Shown piece after piece: positions 6,235 through 12,771 of a stretch of 13,879 nt of DNA. A program made the position numbers and the translations under genes. Location of the stretch: contig DGYN01000083.1 in assembly GCA_002398405.1 (NCBI GenBank), forward strand, positions 1-13,879. The letters run 5' to 3'. This DNA comes from Caulobacteraceae bacterium UBA5005 (GTDB lineage: Bacteria > Pseudomonadota > Alphaproteobacteria > Caulobacterales > Caulobacteraceae). Each line of letters opens with the position of its first letter. Position 1 is the first letter of the stretch. The notes under the pieces are model-generated. The model saw only the letters and a program-made list of their open reading frames with translations. It was not told the origin of the DNA and did no database searches.

Positions 6235-7782
6235 ATGTCCTGGGAAGCCGAGGTCGAGGAACTGCGCCGCCGCGAGGCCCTGGCTGAGGCCATGGGCGGC
6301 GAAGAACGCGTCGCCAACCAGAAGGGCCAGGGAAAGCTCACGGTGCGCGAGAGGGTCGCGGCCCTGGTGGACGAGGGCTCGTTCCACGAGGTCGGCAAGA
6401 TCGCCGGCGCGACCGAATACGGCGAGGACGGCAAGCTGAAAGCCTTCCGCGCCGCCAATATGGTCACCGGCCGGGCCAGGATCGACGGGCGGCCCGTTGT
6501 GGTCTTGGGCGATGACTTCACCATCCGCGGAGGGGCTGCTGACGCCTCCATCGGCCGCAAGATGATGCTGGCCGAGCAGTGGGCCAACGAGTGGCGGATG
6601 CCGATGATTCGCCTGGTCGACGGCACCGGCGGCGGCGGCAGCGCCCGCACCCTTTCCACCAGCGCCAAGACTCACGTCCCGGAGGTCTCCGGCTGGCAGT
6701 GGCCGGTGTCGAACATGGCGACTGTGCCGGTGGTGGCCCTGGCGCTGGGCCCCTGCGCAGGCCTGGGCGCGGCGCGGGTGGCGGCCAGCCACTTCGCGGT
6801 CATGGTCAAGGGCCTCTCCCAGGTATTCGCGGCGGGGCCGCCGGTGGTCAAGGCGATCGGCGAGGACCTCACTAAGGAAGAGCTCGGCGGCTGGGAAATC
6901 CACTGCAAGAATGGCGTCGCCGACCTGGCGGTCGACACCGAGGCTGACGCCTTGGCGGCGGCGCGCCGGTTCCTGTCTTACCTGCCCTCCTCCATCGACG
7001 AACTGCCGCCGCGCGGGCCCACCGGCGACGATCCAAACCGCCGCGAAGACTGGCTGATCAGCGCCATCCCCAAGGACCGCAAGCAGGTCTACAAGGCCCG
7101 CAAGATCATCGAAGCCCTTGTCGACCAGGGCTCATTCTTCGAACTCGGCGCCCTTTGGGGCCGCGCCGTGATCACGGGGCTTGCGCGGTTCGACGGCTGG
7201 CCCGTCGCCCTGGTGGCGGGGGATCCCTACATCGCGGGCGGGGCCTGGACGGCGGAAAGCTCAGACAAACTCGTCCGCTTCTGCGACATGGCCCAGACGT
7301 TCCACCTGCCGGTGGTGCACCTGGTCGACGTGCCTGGGTTCGCCGTGGGTCTCGCCGCCGAGAAGGCTGGCACCATCCGCCATGGGGTCCGCGCTCAATC
7401 GGCCGTCTATCAAGCGACCGTGCCCTGGGCGACAGTGATGATCCGCAAGTCCTTCGGCATCGCCGGCGCGGCCGTGCGCAACCACTCGCGGGCTCAGCCG
7501 CGCTTTTCCTGGCCCTCGGGCGATTGGGGGAGCCTCCCCGTCGAGGGGGGGCTGGAGGCGGCCTACAAGCGCGACCTGGAGGCGGCGGCCGACCCGGCGG
7601 CCATGATGGCCGAGCTGCGCGCCCAGGCCGAGCACGTGCGAAGCCCCTTCCGCACCGCCGACGCCTTTCTGATGGAAGAGATCATCGACCCGCGCGACAC
7701 CCGGCCCTTGCTCTGCCAGTTCGCCAACGATGCTCAACGGATCCTCAAGGTCGGGCCCAGCGCGGTCGGGATGCGGCCCTAG
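6235..7782 (+). CDS. Acyl-CoA carboxylase beta subunit (carboxyltransferase)
   Basis: A 515-residue biotin-dependent carboxyltransferase of the PccB/AccD-type crotonase fold. It transfers CO2 from carboxybiotin on a partner alpha subunit to an acyl-CoA (propionyl-, methylcrotonyl- or similar). The two homologous halves are clear: the N-half (about 30-250) with the DDFTIRGGAADASIGRKM stretch and the oxyanion-hole segment GPCAGLGAA (172-180), and the C-half (about 280-510) with ALVAGDPYIAGGAWT, VDVPGFAVGLAAEKAGTIRHGVR and the second oxyanion segment RKSFGIAGAAV (404-414). ATG 6235 has GGAG seven bases upstream; the frame is open before it but antisense to the hydrolase gene. The biotin carboxylase/carrier subunit is not adjacent, and the substrate is not certain. 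The N-half motif GGGGSARTLSTSAKTHVPEVSGWQW differs from classic PccB and suggests a separate subgroup. Confidence 0.9.
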   Translation: MSWEAEVEELRRREALAEAMGGEERVANQKGQGKLTVRERVAALVDEGSFHEVGKIAGATEYGEDGKLKAFRAANMVTGRARIDGRPVVVLGDDFTIRGGAADASIGRKMMLAEQWANEWRMPMIRLVDGTGGGGSARTLSTSAKTHVPEVSGWQWPVSNMATVPVVALALGPCAGLGAARVAASHFAVMVKGLSQVFAAGPPVVKAIGEDLTKEELGGWEIHCKNGVADLAVDTEADALAAARRFLSYLPSSIDELPPRGPTGDDPNRREDWLISAIPKDRKQVYKARKIIEALVDQGSFFELGALWGRAVITGLARFDGWPVALVAGDPYIAGGAWTAESSDKLVRFCDMAQTFHLPVVHLVDVPGFAVGLAAEKAGTIRHGVRAQSAVYQATVPWATVMIRKSFGIAGAAVRNHSRAQPRFSWPSGDWGSLPVEGGLEAAYKRDLEAAADPAAMMAELRAQAEHVRSPFRTADAFLMEEIIDPRDTRPLLCQFANDAQRILKVGPSAVGMRP

Positions 7783-7802
7783 CCTGGCGCCATTCTCTTC
7801 TC

Positions 7803-7819
7803 CCCTCCCTACGGGAGGG
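7803..7819. terminator. Stem-loop between convergent genes
   Basis: CCCTCCC-TAC-GGGAGGG forms a perfect 7-bp stem in the 57-bp gap between the carboxylase stop and the end of the minus-strand methyltransferase gene. It is flanked by a pyrimidine run on the left and AAAAA on the right, so neither direction has a classic U-tract after the stem. Its position suggests a shared transcription end. It also resembles the G/C-rich intergenic repeats at both ends of the window. Confidence 0.45.
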
Positions 7820-7839
7820 AAAAACGGGAGCTCGTGGCT

Positions 7840-8700
7840 TCAACCCGGCTTCACGAACCGCAGGGTCATTCGGTCGCTCTCGCCAAGCAAGTCAAACGGC
7901 GTCCGGTCAAAGGCCGGGTCCTCCGGCGCGCCGATGGGCGAGGTGCGGCGCACCGGCGGCAGGGTCCAGACGCCGAAGGGGTGGTCCTTGGTGTCCTCGA
8001 TATTGGCGTTGATCTCGCTCGATTTGTCGAAGGTGAAGCCGGCCTCCGCCGCCATCTGCTTCACATAGGCCTCCTGGACGTAGCCGTTGCGCGCCGTGGG
8101 GTCCTGAACACCGCCCGGGAAAGCGCGATGTTCTTCGATCCCAAGGACGCCGCCCGGTTTCAGCGCCGCATAGGCGTCGGTGAAGGCCTTCTCGGCAATG
8201 CCGCCCGGCATCCAGTTGTGGATGTTGCGCAGGAACAGCGCCAGATCCGCCGTTCCCGCTGGAGCGACGGGGCCGGTGCCCGGTCCAAATTCGCTGATCT
8301 CCACCTCGCCATAGAGCCGGCGGCGGGCCTTCAATTTGCGTTTGTAGGCCTGGACCATCTGGGCGGTGGCCTCGTCGGTCATATCATTGATCGGCTGCAC
8401 GGCCGCATAGAGCCGCCCGCCAGTCTGATCCAGGAACGGCGCGATGATGTCGGTGTACCAGCCCGCGCCGGGCCAGAACTCCACCACGATGCTGGCCGGC
8501 TGCAGGCCCCAGAACGCCAGGCTCTCGGCGGGGTGGCGATAGGCGTCGCGCGCCTTGTCCGCGTCTGTCCGCCAGTCGCCGGCCAGAACCGTCTCCAGGA
8601 TCGGCGGGGCCTCCTTCGCCTTGGTCTTGGGCTTCTTGCCGCAGGCGGAAACCAGACCGGCCCCGCCAAGGGCCAGGAAAAGGCGTCTATCGATGGACAT
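7840..8700 (-). CDS. Exported class I SAM-methyltransferase-fold lipoprotein
   Basis: A 286-residue protein. ATG 8700 gives a short N-terminus MSIDRRLFLALGGAGLVSAC, with a twin-arginine motif (DRRLFL), a hydrophobic core and a lipobox LVSAC (Cys 20), so a Tat-type lipoprotein is predicted. A start at 8736 would add 12 polar residues and is less likely. The rest has a Rossmann methyltransferase pattern: SIVVEFWPGAGWYTDIIAPFL (motif I), ADLALFLRNIHNWM (motif IV region), ALKPGGVLGIEEHRA (post motif IV), then EINANIEDTKDHPFGVWTLPP and GESDRMTLRFVKPG. The upstream neighbour is a clear paralogue with the same landmarks. The family corresponds to predicted methyltransferases of the COG4798 type. The substrate is unknown, and a periplasmic location would be odd for an enzyme that needs SAM. 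A small CCGGG/CCCGG hairpin (8703-8719) lies just before the start. Confidence 0.82.
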   Translation of the reverse strand: MSIDRRLFLALGGAGLVSACGKKPKTKAKEAPPILETVLAGDWRTDADKARDAYRHPAESLAFWGLQPASIVVEFWPGAGWYTDIIAPFLDQTGGRLYAAVQPINDMTDEATAQMVQAYKRKLKARRRLYGEVEISEFGPGTGPVAPAGTADLALFLRNIHNWMPGGIAEKAFTDAYAALKPGGVLGIEEHRAFPGGVQDPTARNGYVQEAYVKQMAAEAGFTFDKSSEINANIEDTKDHPFGVWTLPPVRRTSPIGAPEDPAFDRTPFDLLGESDRMTLRFVKPG

Positions 8701-8740
8701 GTCCGGGTGGTTAGCCCGGTCACGCCAAGCGCTCAAGCGG

Positions 8741-9538
8741 TCAGGCCTTCACGAACTTGAGCGTCATGCGGTCGCTCTCGCCGATCGCCTTGAAGGTCTC
8801 GGGATTGTAGCCCGGGGTCGCGGCCCGGGGCGCGCGCAGGTTTGGCGGCAGCATCCACACCCCCTCAGGATGATCCTTCTTGTCCTTCGGGTTGGCGTTG
8901 ATTTCCGACTGACCGGCCAAGCGGAAGCCCGCCTTGGTCGCCGCGTCGATCACCGTCTTGGTGGCGACATAGCCGTCGGAGGCGGGACGATTACCCTGTA
9001 CGGTCTCGGGACGCGGGTCGGCGCGATGTTCCTCGACAGCCAGGATGCCGCCGGGCTTCAGGGCGGCATGGAAGTCCTTCATCGCCTTGTCGAGCATGCC
9101 GGGCTGCCACATCCAGTTGTGGATGTTGCGGGCGGTCAGCACCATGTCGGCGCTGCCGGGCGGCACGATAGGTCCGGACTGCAGGTTGAAGGCGCCGGTG
9201 AAGGCCGGGGTCCCGAAGGCCGCGTTGGCGAGCCTCGCCTGATAGGGCGTCGCCGCGCCGGTGGCGATGTACTTGCCGTTGGTGGTTTTGGCGTAGGGGG
9301 CCAGGATTTCGAGCCAGTAGCCGGAACCGGGGCTGATCTCGACCACGGTCATGCCGGGCTTGAGGCCCCAGAATGTCAGGGCGGGTTCGGGACGGCGGTG
9401 CGCGTCGCGGGCTTTTTCGGTCGGGGTGCGGTGGCCGCCGTTGATCGCCGCCTTCAGGGCGTCGTCGGCCAGGGCGAGGCTGGGAAGGCCGGCCAGCGAC
9501 AGAGCGGTCATGGCAAGCAAGGTCTGACGGCGATTCAT
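8741..9538 (-). CDS. Exported class I SAM-methyltransferase-fold protein (paralogue of the 7840-8700 gene)
   Basis: A 265-residue protein beginning at ATG 9538 with GGAGGA eight bases upstream. The N-terminus MNRRQTLLAMTALSLAGLPSLALADD is a good signal peptide with cleavage after ALA and a twin-arginine-like NRRQTLL. The methyltransferase core reads MTVVEISPGSGYWLEILAPY (motif I with GSG), ADMVLTARNIHNWM and ALKPGGILAVEEHRADPRPETVQG. The C-terminus, EINANPKDKKDHPEGVWMLPPNLR and GESDRMTLKFVKA, is shared almost word for word with the next gene, so the two arose by tandem duplication. It lies 40 bp upstream of that gene and is probably co-transcribed with it; it is divergent from the Hsp20 gene. 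It probably acts in the periplasm; no reaction is known. It may bind a SAM-like ligand without being a conventional methyltransferase. Confidence 0.84.
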   Translation of the reverse strand: MNRRQTLLAMTALSLAGLPSLALADDALKAAINGGHRTPTEKARDAHRRPEPALTFWGLKPGMTVVEISPGSGYWLEILAPYAKTTNGKYIATGAATPYQARLANAAFGTPAFTGAFNLQSGPIVPPGSADMVLTARNIHNWMWQPGMLDKAMKDFHAALKPGGILAVEEHRADPRPETVQGNRPASDGYVATKTVIDAATKAGFRLAGQSEINANPKDKKDHPEGVWMLPPNLRAPRAATPGYNPETFKAIGESDRMTLKFVKA

Positions 9539-9612
9539 CGGCTTAGTCCTCCAGGTTCTATTCTTATGCCGCGACCCTGATGATTGGTCGCATTCGCCGC
9601 AAGTGACAAACT

Positions 9613-9640
9613 CTTGAAAAGGGCGGCGCGCATCCCAAAT
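9613..9640 (+). promoter_or_regulatory. RpoH (sigma-32)-type heat-shock promoter of the hsp20 gene
   Basis: CTTGAAA (9613-9619) followed after 14 bases by CCCAAAT (9634-9640) matches the sigma-32 consensus CTTGAAA-N(13-14)-CCCCATnT in sequence at -35 and in spacing, with a near match at -10. Transcription would begin around 9647-9649, leaving a leader of about 60 bases before the Hsp20 start. Confidence 0.72.
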
Positions 9641-9647
9641 CAAGCCT

Positions 9648-9706
9648 CGAAGGCGCCAAAGCAAAGGGCCTTCGTGACAGCAACTCGCTTTTTCAAGGAG
9701 TTTTCC
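9648..9706 (+). ncRNA. ROSE-like RNA thermometer in the hsp20 5' leader
   Basis: The leader can form two hairpins. The first is CGAAGGC (9648-9654) with GCCTTCG (9668-9674), a perfect 7-bp stem with a 13-base loop that starts about at the predicted transcript 5' end. The second pairs AACTC-G-CTT (9682-9690) with AAG-GAGTT (9695-9702): eight pairs, a four-base loop TTTC and one bulged G (9687). It hides the whole Shine-Dalgarno AAGGAG (9695-9700). UCGCU opposite AGGA matches the known ROSE signature UYGCU, whose G is bulged or weakly paired. In this family heating opens the hairpin and allows translation of small heat-shock genes. The folding was worked out by eye. Confidence 0.7.
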
Positions 9707-10168
9707 ATGCGTAACGTCGACTATTCGCCCCTGTACCGTTCGGCCGTCGGCTTCGACCGCCTGTTCCAGCTTCTGGACGCGGCCGCCAGCCAGGACACCG
9801 CCAGCGGCTACCCGCCCTACAACATCGAGAGCACTGACGAGAACCACTATCGCGTTGAAATCGCGGTCGCCGGCTTCAAACCGGACGAGCTGTTCATCGA
9901 GGTGAATGAGGGCGTGCTCACCGTTCAGGGCCGCAAGGCGGCTAACGACGGCCCCGAGCGCCGCTATCTCCACCGGGGCCTTGCCGAGCGCAACTTCGAG
10001 CGCCGGTTCCAGCTCGCCGACCATGTGATCGTGGACGGCGCGGACCTGGCCGACGGCCTGTTGACCATCGCCCTTCGCCGCGAGCTTCCCGAACAGCTGA
10101 AGCCGCGCACCATCGCGATCAATGTCGGGCAGACCCCGAAGATCGCCAAGAAGGACAAGGCGGCCTAG
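9707..10168 (+). CDS. Small heat shock protein, Hsp20/IbpA family
   Basis: A 153-residue ATP-independent holdase chaperone of the cytoplasm that keeps unfolding proteins soluble for DnaK and ClpB. The N-terminal arm has the IbpA-like DYSPLYRSAVGFDRLFQLLD (5-24). The alpha-crystallin domain covers about 36-128, with YNIESTDENHYRVEIAVAGFKPDELFIEV, GVLTVQGRK (69-77) and ERNFERRFQLADHV...ADLADGLLTIALRRELPE. The C-terminal IxI anchor is I136-A-I138. ATG 9707 is six bases after AAGGAG; the upstream in-frame extension has no family similarity and would remove the leader. Expression is probably controlled twice, by an RpoH promoter and a ROSE-like thermometer. It is divergent from the methyltransferase pair and ends at a stem-loop shared with the convergent pentapeptide-repeat gene. 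hspD or ibpA would be fair names, but I leave the symbol open. Confidence 0.93.
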   Translation: MRNVDYSPLYRSAVGFDRLFQLLDAAASQDTASGYPPYNIESTDENHYRVEIAVAGFKPDELFIEVNEGVLTVQGRKAANDGPERRYLHRGLAERNFERRFQLADHVIVDGADLADGLLTIALRRELPEQLKPRTIAINVGQTPKIAKKDKAA

Positions 10169-10175
10169 CGAAGCG

Positions 10176-10206
10176 AGGGGACATGTACCTTCGGTACGTG
10201 TCCCCT
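10176..10206. terminator. 14-bp stem-loop between convergent hsp20 and pentapeptide-repeat genes
   Basis: AGGGGACATGTACC (10176-10189) pairs with 10193-10206 along all 14 positions (one U-G), with a UUC loop. An outer pair AGCGAGG (10172-10178) / CCTCGCT (10209-10215) extends the symmetry. The right arm overlaps the stop codon of the pentapeptide gene. It is long enough to stop transcription in both directions although no U-run follows. It may also be a copy of an intergenic palindrome family. Confidence 0.65.
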
Positions 10207-11461
10207 ATTCCTCGCTGATCCCTTTGACGCCCTCGCGGTGGGCGCCGGTCAGGTCGGTGTTTTTCATCATCGCGTGGGCGAAGTTCGACCGGGTCAGGTC
10301 CGAAGAGACCAGGATCGCGTGCCGCAGGTCCGCGCCCGAAAGGTCCGCCCCCTTGATCACCGCCCGGGTCAGGTCACAAGGCAGCAGCCGGTCGGGGGCG
10401 ATGAGCAGCGGGCCCATCTGGGCGTTGCGCAGATCAGATCCCGAAAGCTTGGCGCCTGCCAGCCGCGCCCCGCGCAGGTCGGCGCCGCGAAGATTGCAGG
10501 ACCGCATGTCCGCGCCTTCCAGGTGCGCGCCCTGCAACTGAACCCCTTCCATGTTGAGACCGTAGAACACCGCCTGTTTGGCCGAGAGCGCGGTGAGATT
10601 GAAGCCCTTGATCGACCCCAGAAGCCTAAGGTCCGCATCATCGAAGGTGGACGGCGCGCCTTCCACGCCCGCCGTTTCGCACCAAAGCGCGTGGGCCCGG
10701 ATCATTTCCTCATAGGGCATCTCGCCCACGTCCTTGCCCGCCAGCTTGTCGGTCAAGGCCCCGGCCATATTGGTGTCGGTGATATTGGCCGCATAGGTCT
10801 TGGCCCCGACCATAATGCAGTCGCGCATGTCGGCGCCCGCCAGGTCCGCGCCAGTCAGATCCGCCCCGGCCAGGTTCGCGCCCTGGAATGTCGCCTGTTT
10901 CAGGTTGGCGCGGACGAGGTTGGCGTCCTTGAGGATGGCGTCGGTAAAATCGCAGCGCATGGCGATGACGCCGGCCAGCTTCGAGCGTTCCAAATTCGCT
11001 CCCGCCAGGATCGCCCCCTGGGCGTTGCCGGCGCGCTTTTGCGGCTCGAGGACGCGAAGGCCGCGCTGGCGGTCGGAGGCGGCGATGACGCCCTCGCGAA
11101 GGTCGGCCTCAAAAAGGTCGGCGCCGGTGAGGTCGGCGTTGCGCAGGCACGAGCCGCGCAGGTCCGCCCGGCGCATCGAGGCGTCGGTGAAATCGGCATT
11201 CTGGGCGTCGGCCCCGAAGAAGATGGCGTGATCGAGTCTGGCCTTGCAGAACTTGGCCCCATCGAGAATAGCGCCGGTGAAATCCGCGTCGTTGAGATTG
11301 CGGCCGCGGAAGTTGATCCCCGACAGGTCCATCCAGGAAAACACGGCCCGCGCCCCGCCCGGCTTGGCCGACCACAGTCGGTCGTGTTTGGCGCAGATCT
11401 GGTCCGCCTCTTCCTGGGTCAGGCGGCGAATCGAGCCCATGGTGGCGACGGTGGAAGACAT
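10205..11461 (-). CDS. Pentapeptide-repeat protein with two repeat blocks
   Basis: A 418-residue protein built mainly of A(D/N)LxG pentapeptides, which form a right-handed quadrilateral beta-helix. Block 1 runs from about 45 to 124 and, after an interruption at about 125-148 (VIAASDRQRGLRVLEPQKRAGNAQ), on to about 225. A helical linker (about 226-275) precedes block 2 (about 276-408). Each block is led by a similar segment: HDRLWSAKPGGARAVFSWMDL (26-46) and HALWCETAGVEGAPSTFDDADL (257-278), so the protein looks like an internal duplication. There is no signal peptide or membrane segment; the location is probably cytoplasmic. Function is unknown: some members mimic DNA and bind gyrase (Qnr, MfpA), but those lack this architecture. 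The start is ATG 11461, with ATG 11440 (MGSIRRL) as an alternative; neither has a strong ribosome binding site. Confidence 0.9.
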   Translation of the reverse strand: MSSTVATMGSIRRLTQEEADQICAKHDRLWSAKPGGARAVFSWMDLSGINFRGRNLNDADFTGAILDGAKFCKARLDHAIFFGADAQNADFTDASMRRADLRGSCLRNADLTGADLFEADLREGVIAASDRQRGLRVLEPQKRAGNAQGAILAGANLERSKLAGVIAMRCDFTDAILKDANLVRANLKQATFQGANLAGADLTGADLAGADMRDCIMVGAKTYAANITDTNMAGALTDKLAGKDVGEMPYEEMIRAHALWCETAGVEGAPSTFDDADLRLLGSIKGFNLTALSAKQAVFYGLNMEGVQLQGAHLEGADMRSCNLRGADLRGARLAGAKLSGSDLRNAQMGPLLIAPDRLLPCDLTRAVIKGADLSGADLRHAILVSSDLTRSNFAHAMMKNTDLTGAHREGVKGISEE

Positions 11462-11519
11462 GGCGATACTTGGACCCGGGCAACGCGGTACGCGTAGCTT
11501 TTAGACTTACCGGAGTTAA

Positions 11520-11539
11520 CCTAGCCTTTCCGGCTTAGG
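11520..11539 (-). terminator. Stem-loop at the end of the gpmA/deaminase operon
   Basis: CCTAGCC (11520-11526) and GGCTTAGG (11532-11539) can pair with one bulged base around a five-base loop. The element overlaps the TAA stop of the deaminase gene (11535-11537), so it would lie at the 3' end of the minus-strand transcript. The 73-bp gap to the pentapeptide gene (11462-11534) otherwise contains only the upstream region of that gene. Confidence 0.35.
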
Positions 11540-11966
11540 ACCTGGGGGAATAGCCCGAGTACAGCGGCTGGGCCTCATCGGTAAGCATGCCGGTCCGGAC
11601 CGCGACGCCGGCCTCCCGCAGAACCTCGATCCCCTGGCCGGAGGCAAGGTAGGACGCGTCTTCGCAGGCAATGACCACCTGCGTGATCCCCGCCTGCGCC
11701 AGGCGCGTGGCGCAGGACAGCCCGCCGTTGGACCTTGCGCCGCAGGGCTCCAGGGTGACGTAGGCGGTTGCGCCCTTGGCCTTCTCCGCCGCTTGGGCCA
11801 GGGCCTGTTCCTCCGCATGAGGACGCCCGCCCTCGGCGGTCGCGGCCTCGCCGGCGACCACGCCGTCCTTAACGATGACACAGCCGACCGAAGGATTTGC
11901 GCCGGTCAGCCCGACGCGGCTCTGCGCCAGCCTGATGGCCCGGCGCATGTGGTCCGTGTCGGTCAC
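11535..11966 (-). CDS. Stand-alone RibD-type (cytidine deaminase-like) zinc deaminase
   Basis: A 143-residue protein equal to the deaminase half of the riboflavin enzyme RibD, without the reductase half. The fold signatures are MRRAIRLAQSRVGLTGANPSVGCVIVKDG (7-35), the zinc and proton-shuttle motif H50-A-E52, and EPC75...C85, giving the His and two Cys zinc ligands plus catalytic Glu; ACEDASYLASGQGIEVLREAGVAV follows as in RibD. The normal RibD sequence between the two Cys (CxHxGxTPPC) is replaced by CGARSNGGLSC, which is one residue longer and lacks the substrate-side His. The substrate may therefore differ from the riboflavin precursor. The start is GTG 11966, overlapping the gpmA stop as GTGA, so it is translationally coupled; ATG 11948 is the alternative. 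No reductase domain or other rib gene is nearby. Confidence 0.82.
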   Translation of the reverse strand: MTDTDHMRRAIRLAQSRVGLTGANPSVGCVIVKDGVVAGEAATAEGGRPHAEEQALAQAAEKAKGATAYVTLEPCGARSNGGLSCATRLAQAGITQVVIACEDASYLASGQGIEVLREAGVAVRTGMLTDEAQPLYSGYSPRS

Positions 11967-12673
11967 AGGGCCGGCAGCGCGGCGGCCCGCGCCTCATCCA
12001 GATAGCGGGCGGCGACCGGTTTCAAGTCGCCGTCCAACTGGATAAGCAACGGATTACCCGTGGGAATCTCCACCTCGACGATCCTGTCGTCCGGCACGGC
12101 GAACAGATGCTTGACGATGGCCCGCAGCGAATTGCCGTGGGCGGCGATCAGGATGTTCTCGCCGGCCTGCAGCTTTGGGGCGATCTCGCTTTCCCAATAG
12201 GGCAGCACGCGGTCCAGCGTGGTCTTCAGGCTCTCGGTCTTGGGCAGGGTGGCCCCGGCGTAACGGCGGTCCTTGGTGAAATCGAACTCGCCGCCCGGCT
12301 CCAGATCCGGCGGCGGAATGTCGTAAGACCGGCGCCAGATCTTGACCTGATCCTCGCCGTGCTTGGCCGCCGTCTCGGCCTTGTCGAGCCCGGTCAGCCC
12401 CCCATAGTGCCGCTCGTTGAGCCGCCAGTCCTTGACCAGCGGCACAAAACTCTGCCCCGCCTTGGCAAGGGCCATGGATGCCGTGCGGATCGCCCGGGTC
12501 AGCACCGAGGTATAGGCCCGGTCGATCGCCACCCCCGTCTCGCCGATCAGCTCACCGCTGCGCCGGGCTTGGGCCTCGCCCTCAGCGGTGAGGTCCACAT
12601 CCACCCAGCCGGTGAACCGGTTCTCGAGGTTCCATTGGCTTTGACCATGACGCAGCAGAATGAGGCTAGGCAT
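11963..12673 (-). CDS. gpmA: 2,3-bisphosphoglycerate-dependent phosphoglycerate mutase
   Basis: A 236-residue cytoplasmic glycolytic and gluconeogenic enzyme interconverting 3- and 2-phosphoglycerate. The histidine phosphatase signature is at the N-terminus: LLRHGQSQWNLENRFTGWVDVDLTAEG, with phosphorylated H9. Other active-site parts are R60 in TSVLTRAIRTA, E87 in LNERHYGGLTGLDKAET and H179 in AAHGNSLRA. The insertion around 110-150 (KIWRRSYDIPPPDL...TESLKTTLDRVLPYW) is diagnostic for the cofactor-dependent mutase rather than a broad phosphatase. ATG 12673 has GGAG a few bases upstream; an in-frame upstream extension lacks similarity. The deaminase gene follows with a GTGA overlap, and the microprotein/kdsD pair diverges from it across a 98-bp gap. 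Confidence 0.95.
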   Translation of the reverse strand: MPSLILLRHGQSQWNLENRFTGWVDVDLTAEGEAQARRSGELIGETGVAIDRAYTSVLTRAIRTASMALAKAGQSFVPLVKDWRLNERHYGGLTGLDKAETAAKHGEDQVKIWRRSYDIPPPDLEPGGEFDFTKDRRYAGATLPKTESLKTTLDRVLPYWESEIAPKLQAGENILIAAHGNSLRAIVKHLFAVPDDRIVEVEIPTGNPLLIQLDGDLKPVAARYLDEARAAALPAL

Positions 12674-12771
12674 AGGGGCTCCGGCAGACTGAGGCTGCGG
12701 GAAATATCCCCCATCGGCCCCTGGGTCGAGGCTCAAGTGACGAGGGCGAAGCGCGCTGCTATGACCGCACC

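Noticed and set aside
6174..6668. N-terminal extension of the hydrolase frame to 6668
   Set aside because: The extra 165 codons lie antisense to the carboxylase N-terminus, are Ser/Arg/Pro-rich and match no hydrolase; GTG 6173 is a better start.
8555..9580. Long open frame of 341 codons on the plus strand, and another at 7834-8760
   Set aside because: Both are antisense to the methyltransferase-fold genes, which have recognisable motifs; the plus-strand products are low-complexity with no family.
10205..11461. CRISPR-like or tandem DNA repeats
   Set aside because: The periodic similarity comes from 15-bp pentapeptide codon units in a coding frame; there are no constant repeats with unique spacers.
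10238..11497. Long open frame of 419 codons on the plus strand
   Set aside because: It is antisense to the pentapeptide-repeat gene; its repetitive G/V/R-rich translation mirrors the repeats and has no domain.
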